Shown piece by piece: positions 45,969 to 54,589 of a DNA stretch of 64,000 nt. Where the stretch lies: contig FPAX01000009.1 in the NCBI GenBank assembly GCA_900116485.1, positions 1 to 64,000 on the forward strand, written 5' to 3'. A program made the position numbers and the translations under genes. Source of the DNA: Selenomonas sp. GACV-9 (GTDB taxonomy: Bacteria; Bacillota; Negativicutes; Selenomonadales; Selenomonadaceae). Each line of letters begins with the position of its first letter. Position 1 is the stretch's first letter. The notes beneath the pieces are model-generated. The model saw only the letters and a program-made list of their open reading frames with translations, was not told where the DNA came from and did not search any database.

Positions 45969-47642
45969 ATGGATGACCAGACATTGCGCCCGGCAGTAGG
46001 CAGCATAGAAGCAGGCTACTTATTTGAATTTCGGGAAGATGGTGTCTATCTGACGATCTATCCTGATGCTGCTGACGGCCTTGCGTTCGAACTATCGGAT
46101 ATACGCCAGGTCCTGCATGACCATGGCGTTATTGATTACGACATCATAACGCTTTCTCAGATTGTGCGCGAGGCAGCTGGTGAGCCGCGGAAGCTGGCAT
46201 CATCGTATGGTTCGCCGGAAGATATGGCTGAGCTGGAAAAGCAGCAGCAGGTCCAGAAGGAAGAAAAACCGGTCGAAGAAGACCAGAAGAAGGCAGGAAT
46301 CATCGTCGATATCAGCCATGACAAGATGCTGGCAACCATTCGTTACGATACGAATGTCGGGAGACTGCTGCCAACCTATGAAGAAGTCCGGCAGGCACTG
46401 CAGGATGCTGGGGTCACCTATGGCATCAATCCAGATGCCATAAAGAAGGGGATTGAGAGCCTGTCGCCGTTCGTAGCGGCGCAGGGACAACCACCTCGGC
46501 ACGGTGAGAATGCGCGGATTGAACGTCATTTCGACTTGGGGGTCAAAGGCCGTCCGAAAGTCGATGAATACGATCGCGTGGACTTCAAGGACATGAATCT
46601 CTTTGTACTGGCCCGGAAGGGTGACTTACTGGCAGTACGTATCCCACAGACGCCGGGAGAGGCAGGCCGGGATGTTTATGGGCGGGATATCAACGCCCGT
46701 AATGGCAAGCCGATTCCGATGCCGCAGGGGAACAATACCGAGATTTCCGGTGAGAATGAGCTCATTGCGCTGATCGATGGACAGATTGTCGATACAGGTA
46801 AGAAGATATCCATCGATCCTCATCTGCTGATCAAAGGCGGCGTGGGCGTAGGAACTGGTAACATCGATTTCGTTGGCAGTGTTGAGATCAAGGGCAATGT
46901 CGAGGCCGGATTCAATGTCAAGGCTACCGGCGATGTCCAGGTCGGCGGCATGGTCAGCGGTGGCAACGTAGAAGGGCGTAATGTCTTTGTCAACGGCGGT
47001 GTCAATGGTATGAACCGTGGTAAGATAAGGGCTGAGGAAGATGTTCATGCCACGTTTGCTGAGAATGCGGAAATCGAGGCGGGGCGTGATATCTATCTGC
47101 GTGATGTGGCCCTGCATTCCATGCTTACGGCAGGCAAACGCATCTATCTCGAAGAAAAGCGCGGCATGATTGCAGGCGGAAAATGTGCTGCCGGCGAGGA
47201 GATACGCTGCAAGATCGTGGGCAATCCAGCTTCGGTCGTCACACGGCTTTCCGTAGGTGTCAATCCGCAGTTGCAGAAAAAGTATCGCGATCTCTGTCGG
47301 GAGTATAAGGAGTCGAAAGATCGTCTAAGGCAGATCAATCAGATGCTCAATACCCTCAGCAAGATCGATATCAGCCGTCTGCCGCAGGAACGCATCAATC
47401 AGATCAATGCGCTGACGCGTTCGCAGTTCCCGCTAGCTGGCAAGATCAAGCGGGATGAACAGGAGATCCAGGCGCTGGGTGAGGAGCTGTCGCAGATGCA
47501 GAACGGCAAGATCCGTGTCAGCGATACGATTTTCCCTGGAGTCAAAGTTTCGATCAATTCGATCATCATGAACGTGCAATCGGAAATCATGAGAACAACG
47601 CTGACCGTGAAAGATGAGCGGGTGGATATTGGTCCGTACTGA
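45969..47642 (+). CDS. FapA family (DUF342) protein
   Basis: 557 residues: a variable N-terminal part, the conserved DUF342 core (about 185-400) with repeated beta-helix turns (GSVEIKGNVEAGFNVKATGD, VQVGGMVSGGNVEG, KCAAGEEIRCKIVGNPA), and a C-terminal coiled coil (about 430-520). In Vibrio, FapA affects flagellar pole assembly; many Firmicutes carry it after sigD. The role here is inferred. The beta-helix resembles the C-terminal domain of MinC. Confidence 0.85.
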   Translation: MDDQTLRPAVGSIEAGYLFEFREDGVYLTIYPDAADGLAFELSDIRQVLHDHGVIDYDIITLSQIVREAAGEPRKLASSYGSPEDMAELEKQQQVQKEEKPVEEDQKKAGIIVDISHDKMLATIRYDTNVGRLLPTYEEVRQALQDAGVTYGINPDAIKKGIESLSPFVAAQGQPPRHGENARIERHFDLGVKGRPKVDEYDRVDFKDMNLFVLARKGDLLAVRIPQTPGEAGRDVYGRDINARNGKPIPMPQGNNTEISGENELIALIDGQIVDTGKKISIDPHLLIKGGVGVGTGNIDFVGSVEIKGNVEAGFNVKATGDVQVGGMVSGGNVEGRNVFVNGGVNGMNRGKIRAEEDVHATFAENAEIEAGRDIYLRDVALHSMLTAGKRIYLEEKRGMIAGGKCAAGEEIRCKIVGNPASVVTRLSVGVNPQLQKKYRDLCREYKESKDRLRQINQMLNTLSKIDISRLPQERINQINALTRSQFPLAGKIKRDEQEIQALGEELSQMQNGKIRVSDTIFPGVKVSINSIIMNVQSEIMRTTLTVKDERVDIGPY

Positions 47643-47665
47643 CTGAAGAAAGAAGGGGAGATCCG

Positions 47666-48001
47666 ATGGATGTCACACCGATGAGTTTGCAAATGATGGT
47701 TCCGCGCTCTGCTGATGCGACGCAGGTGCAGCATAACCTGAATCAGGCGAATGCGATGCAGTCGGATTTTCAAGCCATCAAGCAGAAGGAAGAAGATAAG
47801 CTGAAACAGGAGCAGGTCCGTGAAAAGGATGAATTGGAGGACGGCCGTATCAAGGATGATCCGGAGCGGCAGCAGAAGCAGGGCAAGGGCGGCAGTCAGC
47901 GTCGCCGCTATGCGGCTGCGGCAGAGCAGCAGGATGAGCCAGAACTGGAACGTTTTGCCAAGGATCCGTCACGTGGAAATCTTCTGGACATCAGCCTATA
48001 G
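47666..48001 (+). CDS. small charged protein of the flagellar cluster
   Basis: I cannot name a function. 111 residues, no TM helix; a short N-terminal segment (DVTPMSLQMMVPRSADATQV), a Gln/Lys/Glu-rich coiled coil (about 22-65), a basic patch (QRRRYA) and an acidic C-terminus. Small proteins of this style close fla/che runs in other Firmicutes. AAGGGGAG precedes the ATG; the next gene begins 8 nt after its stop. Confidence 0.7.
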   Translation: MDVTPMSLQMMVPRSADATQVQHNLNQANAMQSDFQAIKQKEEDKLKQEQVREKDELEDGRIKDDPERQQKQGKGGSQRRRYAAAAEQQDEPELERFAKDPSRGNLLDISL

Positions 48002-48009
48002 GAGGCAGG

Positions 48010-48810
48010 TTGCATTCGTTTATGGTCACAACATTAGGTTTACTTATCATTGTCGGTTTCCTGTTGGTCATGGGAGCCCGTTGGCTTTCGCAGCGTCAGC
48101 AGCAGCAGATTGACGGTGAGGCGCTTCGACAGTCAACGGATCAGCTCAAAGAGGAGTTGGAGCGGTCTGCTGATGCGGTAATCAATCGCATGGGCAGCCA
48201 TATCAAGCATCTGGAGCGTTTATTGCAGGAGGCTGATGATCGCAGCCGCAGGTTGGAGGCTCAGTTGGAAGAGGCTAAGAAAGCAGGCCTCGATCTTGAG
48301 CAGCAGCTGCGTCAGCTTTCGGCAGATACGCTGGCTGCACATCGTGCCTCAGAGGAGCTAGCTTCGCGCTGGCAGGCGCAGGCTTCGCTGATGCCGCCTG
48401 TGCTGGCACCGATGGTGGGGGCTGCCGCACCATCGCCAGTCGCGGCCAGGGAGCCTGAACGCGTGGATGCGCAGGATTTTGCTCAGGTGCTGCAGCAGTC
48501 AATGGAGCGCGATGAGCTGACGCAGGCTCAGAATGTGGAGACTCCACCGGTAAGTGTCCAGCAGGCAGCTGGGCTTGCGGAGGCCATGAACAGCCGTGCC
48601 GCGCAGAGTGCGGTGGCGGAACCAGTGGCTGAATCGGAGGAGGCAGCGCCTGCCGATGATGGTGTCGATATCTCACCGAATGCCGCGAAGGCCAGAGCTC
48701 TGCTGCTAAGTGGTTACAGCGTCGAAGAAACAGCGCGGGAGACGGGCATCGGCAAAGGTGCTATCGAGCTGCTGCGCGAAATGAATCGCCGTGAATTGGA
48801 AAAGGAATAA
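48010..48810 (+). CDS. SwrB-like protein (TM, coiled coil, C-terminal HTH; DUF6115-like)
   Basis: 266 residues: one N-terminal TM helix (about 5-22), a long coiled coil (about 28-120), an Ala/Gln-rich linker, and a C-terminal helix-turn-helix-like end, ARALLLSGYSVEETARETGI then GKGAIELLREM. This is the layout of Bacillus SwrB, encoded right after sigD, which promotes export-gate assembly. The start is taken at TTG 48010 with AGGAGG 4 nt upstream; ATG 48022 is the alternative. Confidence 0.7.
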   Translation: MHSFMVTTLGLLIIVGFLLVMGARWLSQRQQQQIDGEALRQSTDQLKEELERSADAVINRMGSHIKHLERLLQEADDRSRRLEAQLEEAKKAGLDLEQQLRQLSADTLAAHRASEELASRWQAQASLMPPVLAPMVGAAAPSPVAAREPERVDAQDFAQVLQQSMERDELTQAQNVETPPVSVQQAAGLAEAMNSRAAQSAVAEPVAESEEAAPADDGVDISPNAAKARALLLSGYSVEETARETGIGKGAIELLREMNRRELEKE

Positions 48811-48811
48811 A

Positions 48812-48853
48812 AAATAGTGCTATGAGATGATTGGTCTCATAGCACTATTTTTA
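48812..48853. terminator. bidirectional terminator at the end of the fla/che run
   Basis: A 16-bp perfect stem (48812-48827 with 48835-48850) flanked by A- and T-runs, between two convergent genes. Confidence 0.92.
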
Positions 48854-48863
48854 TGGAATCGTA

Positions 48864-49880
48864 TCAAGCGTTGGACAGCTGACGGAATTCTTCAAGTTTT
48901 TTCATGGCGGCGCCGGAGGCGATAAGCTGACGGGCTTTATCGATACCAGCAGCGATGCTGTCTGCCTGTCCGCCTACATAGATGGCAGCACCAGCATTAA
49001 GGAGCACGATGTCAGTCTTAGGGCCGGTGGCGCCATTCAGGATATCAAGCGTAACCTGTGCGTTCTCAGCGGGATTGCCGCCGCGGATGTCGTCCTTGCT
49101 GCAGCGCGTGAAACCGAAATCTTCTGGCTTTACGGTGTAGCGCTTGAACCAGCCGTCGCGGAATTCGCAGACGCTGGTCGGGGCGCTGAGTGAGAACTCA
49201 TCGAGGCAGTCCTGGCCATAGATGACCATACCGCGTTTGACACCCAGCGAGAGCATGACTTTCGCCAGCGGCTCGAGCAGATACTCGTCGTAGACGCCAA
49301 GTACCATATGGGTCGGATGGGCAGGATTGGTCAGAGGGCCGAGGATATTGAATACCGTGCGGATACCGAGTTCCTTGCGGATGGCGCCGACGTATTTCAT
49401 CGAGGCATGATATTTCTGGGCGAACATGAAACAGAGACCAATCTTTTCGAGCTCTTCAACGACCTTCTCGGGGGGCTGGGAAAGATTCACGCCGAGGGCC
49501 TCGAGGCAGTCCGCTGCGCCGCATTTCGAGGAGGCTGCACGATTGCCGTGCTTGGCGACCTTCACCCCAGCGGCCGCGATGATCATAGCGGCTGTCGTGG
49601 AGATGTTGATGCTGTGCGCGTGGTCGCCGCCAGTGCCGACGATATCGAGCACGTCCATATCGTGATTGACACGCAGCGCATGGTCACGCATGGCGGCGGC
49701 TGATCCAGATATCTCGTCGATGGTCTCGGCTTTGGTGCTCTTGGTCGATAACGCCGAGAGATAGGCCGCATTCTGCACCTGGGAGGTTTCGCCGTTCATG
49801 ATCTCATTCATGACATCATAGGCTTCCTGATAGGTCAGATCCTTTTTGCTGACAATCTTTTCAATGGCTTGCTTTATCAT
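48864..49880 (-). CDS. trpD: anthranilate phosphoribosyltransferase
   Basis: Transfers phosphoribose from PRPP to anthranilate in tryptophan synthesis. 338 residues with the PRPP site [40 protein letters not shown] and the [12 protein letters not shown] motif. Start ATG at 49880 with GAGGTGA upstream. It is alone: no other trp gene lies within the window, so partner genes must be elsewhere. A minus-strand TTGACA (49952-49947) lies about 70 nt upstream with only weak -10 candidates. Confidence 0.93.
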   Translation of the reverse strand: MIKQAIEKIVSKKDLTYQEAYDVMNEIMNGETSQVQNAAYLSALSTKSTKAETIDEISGSAAAMRDHALRVNHDMDVLDIVGTGGDHAHSINISTTAAMIIAAAGVKVAKHGNRAASSKCGAADCLEALGVNLSQPPEKVVEELEKIGLCFMFAQKYHASMKYVGAIRKELGIRTVFNILGPLTNPAHPTHMVLGVYDEYLLEPLAKVMLSLGVKRGMVIYGQDCLDEFSLSAPTSVCEFRDGWFKRYTVKPEDFGFTRCSKDDIRGGNPAENAQVTLDILNGATGPKTDIVLLNAGAAIYVGGQADSIAAGIDKARQLIASGAAMKKLEEFRQLSNA

Positions 49881-50000
49881 CAGTATTCACCTCAAATACA
49901 TATTGTTTGCATAATCAAGATAAACACTATCATTAAAATGTAAAGTTGTCAACAAGACAGATCTGATAGCAAGGAAAAAAGCATCATAATGAAAAAAGAG

Positions 50001-50029
50001 TTGACAGCATAGGTTAAATTGGCTATAAT
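50001..50029 (+). promoter_or_regulatory. consensus promoter of the tRNA-Pro/tRNA-Arg pair
   Basis: TTGACA (50001-50006), 17 nt, TATAAT (50024-50029), all 12 consensus bases. It begins a transcript about 8 nt before tRNA-Pro. Confidence 0.9.
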
Positions 50030-50043
50030 ACATGAGTGGTCTA

Positions 50044-50120
50044 CGGGATGTAGCGCAGTTTGGTAGCGCGCCTGCTTTGGGAGCAGGATGTCGCAGGTTC
50101 GAATCCTGTCATCCCGACCA
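50044..50120 (+). tRNA. tRNA-Pro(UGG)
   Basis: Acceptor CGGGATG pairs with CATCCCG; anticodon stem CCTGC/GCAGG with loop TTTGGGA gives anticodon TGG; T-loop GTTCGAATC; CCA is encoded. Confidence 0.97.
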
Positions 50121-50129
50121 TTGTTTTTT

Positions 50130-50206
<77 letters not shown>

Positions 50207-50216
50207 ACGGAAATAA

Positions 50217-50248
50217 GGGCTCCGGGGAATCCTCGGGGCTTTTTTTGT
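50217..50248 (+). terminator. terminator of the tRNA pair
   Basis: A GC-rich hairpin (GGCTCCGGGG with CCTCGGGGCT, loop AAT, one or more G-U pairs) followed by eight T residues. Confidence 0.88.
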
Positions 50249-50287
50249 ATATCGTGGTTGGCGGAGGACAGGAAGTGCATGTTTTTC

Positions 50288-50316
50288 TTGCTTAACCAGG
50301 CCGTAAAGGGTAATAT
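50288..50316 (+). promoter_or_regulatory. putative promoter of the FIST-GGDEF gene
   Basis: TTGCTT (50288-50293), 17 nt, TAATAT (50311-50316), about 70 nt before the start codon. Confidence 0.5.
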
Positions 50317-50385
50317 GATATTGGTGTGTTGTATATGTAAGCAACGTAAGAGCGGATTGTTTTGTTAGATGTGAAGGTTTAGAAA

Positions 50386-52140
50386 ATGAAACAGATTCCT
50401 TTTTCCATAAAAAATCGTCAAGAACTCAATGACTGCATCGAGAAGGTACAGCAGGAGGTTCGGGCCATGAAGTCCCTGTCCTGCGTGCTGGTTTCGATTT
50501 TCATGGATACGGCCAATGAACGCATGTTGATGGAGATGAAGCATACGATCAACGCGACCTTTCCCGAGGCACAGATTGTCGGCTCCGTATCGATGGGGGA
50601 AATCGTCAACGGTACGCTGGTTGAGCATGATATTGTCGTGAATTTCACGTTGTTTGAGTGTTCGAAGGTGCGTGTGCTGTCCTATGATTTCCGGCAGATC
50701 GGCAGTCATCAGGCTGGCCGGGAGCTTTTGGCTATCCTCAATGCCGATAAGGATGTGGCTGCTGTCGAGGTGATATCTGCTGGTTTTCATCTGGATATCA
50801 ACCCGTTCTTTCATGAGGCATCCAAGTCGCGGAAGGACATCGTCTTTTTCGGTGGCCTGGCTGATGATGGCAGCCTAGGGCAGAATGGTATGGTGTTTGC
50901 ACAGAATACCACGCTGCGTCATGGTGTGGCCGTGGCGGTATTCAGCGGTAGCAAGCTCCATGTGCAGGCTAGCTCGAGTTTTGGCTGGAAGCCACTGGGG
51001 CGCAGCATGACCGTCACGAAGATGGATGGAGAGTTCTGTCTCAAGGAACTCGACGGGATACCGGCGCTCGATGTGTTCGAGCGTTATCTGGGTATCGTCA
51101 ACGATGAGCGGTTCCTCGTTGAAGCTTTGACGTTCCCTTTCTATTTTGAGCGCAACGGTACGGTACTGGCACGCCATCCCCGCCGCTGTCGCGAGGACGG
51201 TGGCGTCATGTTCGGCGCGGATTTCCGCGTGGGTGAGAAGGTACGCCTGGCCTATGGTGATCCCAGTGACATCATCGAAAATGCCATGGTGCTGCAGGAG
51301 AATCTGGCCAATTTCCGGCCGGAGGCCATCTTCATGGTCAGCTGTGTGGCGCGCTGGATGCTGCTGGGCAGTGACACGGAGCAGGAGCTTTCGGTCACGC
51401 GCCATCTGGCACCGTCGTCAGGGTTCTATGCCTATGGTGAGTTCATGCGTAATGCCGATGGCGAAATCATGGTTTCGAATATGACTTTGGTGACAATCGG
51501 CATGCGCGAAGGCTTGGGGCATAGCGACAAGAAGAATATCAAGGTGGAGCATCCGAAGTTCAAGAAACATCGCACGATCATGGCACATCTCGTTCATTTC
51601 ATCGAGACGACGACCCAGGAGCTTGAGGAGACAAATTCCAAGCTGTCCCGTTTGGCGCAGATCGACCGCATGACGGAGGTCTTGAATCGTGGTGAGACGG
51701 AAAATCGCTTGCGGGATATGCTCGACCAGGCTAAATTGCTTGGGCAGCCGATGTCGATCCTGATGCTTGATATTGATGATTTCAAGGGCATCAATGATAC
51801 CTTTGGTCATGAGATGGGCGATAAGGTCATTGGTGCCGTGGCCGATATCCTGCGGGATTCGACACGCAAGGCCGATGATGCGCCGGGCCGTTGGGGCGGC
51901 GATGAGTTCCTGGTGGTCTTCCAGGATATGGAAAGCACTGAAGGCCGGGAAATTGCCGAACGCATCCGCCGGAAGGTGGCGGCCATCGACTTCCTGCCGG
52001 AGGGACGCAAGGTGACGGTTAGCATTGGCTTTGCTACGGCTGGTGAGGAAGATACGCCACATGAATTATGCCGGCGCGCAGACATGGCGCTCTATGAAGC
52101 GAAGCGCAGCATTGGCAAGAATATGGTCGTTGTGCACTAA
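50386..52140 (+). CDS. FIST-domain diguanylate cyclase (GGDEF)
   Basis: 584 residues. A FIST N domain (about 20-215, with VGSVSMGEI and the FFGGLADDG glycine motif) and FIST C domain (about 215-380, CVARWMLLGSD) form a predicted small-ligand sensor. A short coiled coil (about 395-425) leads to a GGDEF domain (about 430-584). The catalytic GGDEF is intact at 504-508, with DIDDFKGINDTFGHEMGD upstream. The inhibitory site RxxD five residues ahead reads KADD, so product inhibition may be weak. It makes c-di-GMP from two GTP. No TM helix is seen. Confidence 0.92.
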   Translation: MKQIPFSIKNRQELNDCIEKVQQEVRAMKSLSCVLVSIFMDTANERMLMEMKHTINATFPEAQIVGSVSMGEIVNGTLVEHDIVVNFTLFECSKVRVLSYDFRQIGSHQAGRELLAILNADKDVAAVEVISAGFHLDINPFFHEASKSRKDIVFFGGLADDGSLGQNGMVFAQNTTLRHGVAVAVFSGSKLHVQASSSFGWKPLGRSMTVTKMDGEFCLKELDGIPALDVFERYLGIVNDERFLVEALTFPFYFERNGTVLARHPRRCREDGGVMFGADFRVGEKVRLAYGDPSDIIENAMVLQENLANFRPEAIFMVSCVARWMLLGSDTEQELSVTRHLAPSSGFYAYGEFMRNADGEIMVSNMTLVTIGMREGLGHSDKKNIKVEHPKFKKHRTIMAHLVHFIETTTQELEETNSKLSRLAQIDRMTEVLNRGETENRLRDMLDQAKLLGQPMSILMLDIDDFKGINDTFGHEMGDKVIGAVADILRDSTRKADDAPGRWGGDEFLVVFQDMESTEGREIAERIRRKVAAIDFLPEGRKVTVSIGFATAGEEDTPHELCRRADMALYEAKRSIGKNMVVVH

Positions 52141-52164
52141 CAATTCCTGGTAGGAATAATAGCC

Positions 52165-52193
52165 TTGCTTTTTAGGAATACCTATGGTAAGAT
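52165..52193 (+). promoter_or_regulatory. putative promoter of the ArsB/NhaD-like transporter
   Basis: TTGCTT (52165-52170), 17 nt, TAAGAT (52188-52193) with extended -10 TGG at 52185-52187. The start near 52200 places a terminator hairpin within the leader. Confidence 0.6.
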
Positions 52194-52219
52194 GTTGGTA
52201 CAAATTGGATAGATAAACA

Positions 52220-52257
52220 AGGCGGAGTCTGGTCACCAAGGGCTCCGTCTATTTTTT
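52220..52257 (+). terminator. intrinsic terminator in the leader of the transporter gene
   Basis: AGGCGGAGTC (52220-52229) pairs with GGCTCCGTCT (52241-52250) with two G-U pairs, then ATTTTTT. It may end the FIST-GGDEF transcript, or act as an attenuator, because the only plausible promoter for the next gene lies upstream of it. Confidence 0.75.
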
Positions 52258-52305
52258 ATCTGGAATCGAAGAGGTCTTGATTGGACCTGTCAAAGGAGGC
52301 ATATG

Positions 52306-53583
52306 ATGGAAGTTTTAGCAGGTATTATCTTTATTTTCATGTATATGGTCATCGTATCGGAGAAGATCCACCGTACGGTTGCTGCCATGCTTGGTGCGAC
52401 AAGCATGGTGCTGCTGGGGATCTTGAACCAGGAAACGGCACTGCACCATATCGACTTCAACACGTTGGGGCTTTTGGTCGGCATGATGGTTCTGGTCGGC
52501 GTGACGAGCCATACGGGGCTTTTTGACTATGTAGCCATCAAGGCTGCCAAGGTGGCCAAGGCTGAGCCGAAGCGGATCCTTGTCTATCTCGGACTTATCA
52601 CGGCGGTATTCTCCGCATTCCTTGATAATGTCACGACGGTGCTGCTGATGGTGCCGGTAACGTTCAGCATCACGCAGAAGCTGCACATCAATCCGATTCC
52701 GTTCCTGCTCACCCAGATCATTGCGTCGAATGTCGGTGGTACGGCTACGCTGATCGGCGATCCGCCGAATATCATGATCGGCAGCGCGGTAAAAGAGCTG
52801 ACCTTCATGGCCTTTATCGAGAATCTGGCGCCGATTGCCATTATCAACCTTATCGTTGTCATCTTCATCGTGGAGGTACTCTACAGCAAGAAGATGAAGA
52901 CGAAACCGGAACTGCAGGCAGAGCTCATGCAGATGGATGAGAAGAAAGCGCTGAAGGATCGCAAGCTGCTGGCACGTTCGCTGTTTGTGCTCTCACTGGT
53001 CATCCTCGGGTTCTTCACCCATTCACTCACGCACATCGAGTCGTCGATGATTGCGTTGACTGGTGGTTTCCTGCTGCTGCTGCTGGCAGGCGGCAGCCAC
53101 CATCTCGTCGAGACGACGATGAAGTCCGTCGAGTGGGCAACGATTTTTTTCTTCATTGGTCTCTTCATTGCGGTTGGTGGCCTTATCGAGACGGGCATCA
53201 TCGGCAGCATGGCCAAGCAGGCAGTGGAGCTTACGGGCGGCGATGTGACGAGCACGTCGCTGCTGGTGCTCTGGCTCAGTGCCATTGTCTCGTCGGTACT
53301 TGATAATATCCCGTTCGTAGCGACGATGATCCCGTTGATCCAGAACATGGGAACGATGGGCGTCAGCAATCTGGAGCCAATCTGGTGGAGCTTGGCACTC
53401 GGTGCCTGCCTGGGTGGCAACGGTACGCTGGTTGGTGCGTCGGCTAACCTTATCGTGGCCGGCCTGGCGGCTGATCGTGGTGTCAAGATCACGTTCATCA
53501 ATTATTTCAAGGTGGGTTTCCCCATCATGCTCTTGACGATTGTGCTCTCGACGGTGTATGTTTATATCCGGTATCTGATGTAA
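52306..53583 (+). CDS. ArsB/NhaD family anion or Na+/H+ transporter
   Basis: 425 residues, about 11-12 TM helices with the two repeated halves of the ion transporter superfamily: FSAFLDNVTTVLLMVPVTF and NVGGTATLIGDPPNIMIG in the first, VSSVLDNIPFVATMIPLI and GACLGGNGTLVGASANLIV in the second. These motifs fit the SLC13/P-protein/ArsB/NhaD group; the substrate cannot be told from sequence. The ATG at 52306 has AAAGGAGG 6 nt upstream; an ATG at 52303 is also possible. No arsR or arsenate reductase is near, which argues against an arsenite role. Confidence 0.88.
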   Translation: MEVLAGIIFIFMYMVIVSEKIHRTVAAMLGATSMVLLGILNQETALHHIDFNTLGLLVGMMVLVGVTSHTGLFDYVAIKAAKVAKAEPKRILVYLGLITAVFSAFLDNVTTVLLMVPVTFSITQKLHINPIPFLLTQIIASNVGGTATLIGDPPNIMIGSAVKELTFMAFIENLAPIAIINLIVVIFIVEVLYSKKMKTKPELQAELMQMDEKKALKDRKLLARSLFVLSLVILGFFTHSLTHIESSMIALTGGFLLLLLAGGSHHLVETTMKSVEWATIFFFIGLFIAVGGLIETGIIGSMAKQAVELTGGDVTSTSLLVLWLSAIVSSVLDNIPFVATMIPLIQNMGTMGVSNLEPIWWSLALGACLGGNGTLVGASANLIVAGLAADRGVKITFINYFKVGFPIMLLTIVLSTVYVYIRYLM

Positions 53584-53592
53584 TCCGGTAAT

Positions 53593-53636
53593 AAGCGGTT
53601 ATGGAATGATCAGTTCCATGACCGCTTTTGTTTTTC
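53593..53636 (+). terminator. terminator after the transporter gene
   Basis: A 14-bp stem (53593-53606 with 53614-53627, arm AAGCGGTTATGGAA, including a G-U/A-type mismatch) followed by TTTGTTTTT. Confidence 0.85.
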
Positions 53637-53714
53637 CTCATATTGTCTATTCTGGCAGGAATATGTCTATGAGAGGAGAATATAGTCGATGGTAAATGGT
53701 TTGGAGGGGTTCTT

Positions 53715-53987
53715 TTGGCAAAATTCAGTGGCAGAGGATATGGTATGTGTATTCTCTTTGTGGTGATAGGCGCAATCTTAGGCGGAATCTTGGGACAGCT
53801 TTTGATGAATGTCGATGCCTTGGCAGGCATCATGCCGTATCTCGTGACGACGTATCCGGTATTTGATATCGCGCCGGTGACATTCAATCTCTATGTGATC
53901 CAGTTGACGCTTGGTCTGGCCTTTGCCCCGAATCTCATGAGCATCCTGGGCATCGTGCTGGCTATCGTCTTGTTCCGCAAGTATTGA
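53715..53987 (+). CDS. DUF4321 small membrane protein
   Basis: 90 residues with two or three hydrophobic segments (about 10-32, 45-62, 65-86); starts MAKFSGRGYGMCILFVVIGA. DUF4321 proteins commonly precede maf-radC-mreB in Firmicutes; the function is unknown. Start TTG 53715 with GGAGGGG upstream. Confidence 0.82.
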   Translation: MAKFSGRGYGMCILFVVIGAILGGILGQLLMNVDALAGIMPYLVTTYPVFDIAPVTFNLYVIQLTLGLAFAPNLMSILGIVLAIVLFRKY

Positions 53988-53998
53988 GAGGAGGCAGC

Positions 53999-54589
53999 AT
54001 GATCATTTTAGCGTCGGGGTCGCCACGCCGGAGAGAACTCCTTGAGCAGATTGGAGCAAAGTTTGTGGTGCAGGTCAGCGATGCCGCCGAGGAAAGCGGC
54101 GACGCAATGGCACCGCAGGAACTCGTGAAGAGGAATGCCATCGTCAAGGCGGAGGCAGTGGCCAGTGAGCATCCGGAGCTGCCGGTGCTCGGGGCTGACA
54201 CAGTCGTCGCCCTTGATGGGCATACGTATGGCAAACCGTGTGATGCAGAGGATGCCTGCCGCATGCTGCGCCTGTTTGCAGGGCGCACTCATGAGGTAGC
54301 GACGGGCATAGCAATCGTAAATGGCGGCAAGGTCTATGCTGATGTCGTGACGACCAAGGTCACGTTTGCGCCGCTGACGGATTCTGAAATCCAGCGCTAT
54401 GTTGCGTCAAAAGAGCCGCTTGATAAGGCAGGCGCCTATGCAGTCCAAGGGCTCGCGGCAGTGTTCATCGAAAAGCTTGACGGCTCTTACTCGAATGTCG
54501 TAGGACTGCCACTTCATGCATTGGCACGGCTTGCCGGAAAGGCAGGCGTCGATTTATATGGCAATCATGGTGAGGGATCTGCCCGTTGA
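53999..54589 (+). CDS. maf: Maf family nucleoside triphosphate pyrophosphatase
   Basis: Hydrolyses non-canonical or excess nucleoside triphosphates (probably dTTP/UTP). 196 residues with the family start IILASGSPRRRELLEQIG, LGADTVVALDG, KPCDAEDA and DKAGAYAVQGLAAVFIEKLDGSYSNVVGLP. The ATG at 53999 has AGGAGG 5 nt upstream. The 3' end overlaps radC by 32 nt. Confidence 0.95.
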   Translation: MIILASGSPRRRELLEQIGAKFVVQVSDAAEESGDAMAPQELVKRNAIVKAEAVASEHPELPVLGADTVVALDGHTYGKPCDAEDACRMLRLFAGRTHEVATGIAIVNGGKVYADVVTTKVTFAPLTDSEIQRYVASKEPLDKAGAYAVQGLAAVFIEKLDGSYSNVVGLPLHALARLAGKAGVDLYGNHGEGSAR

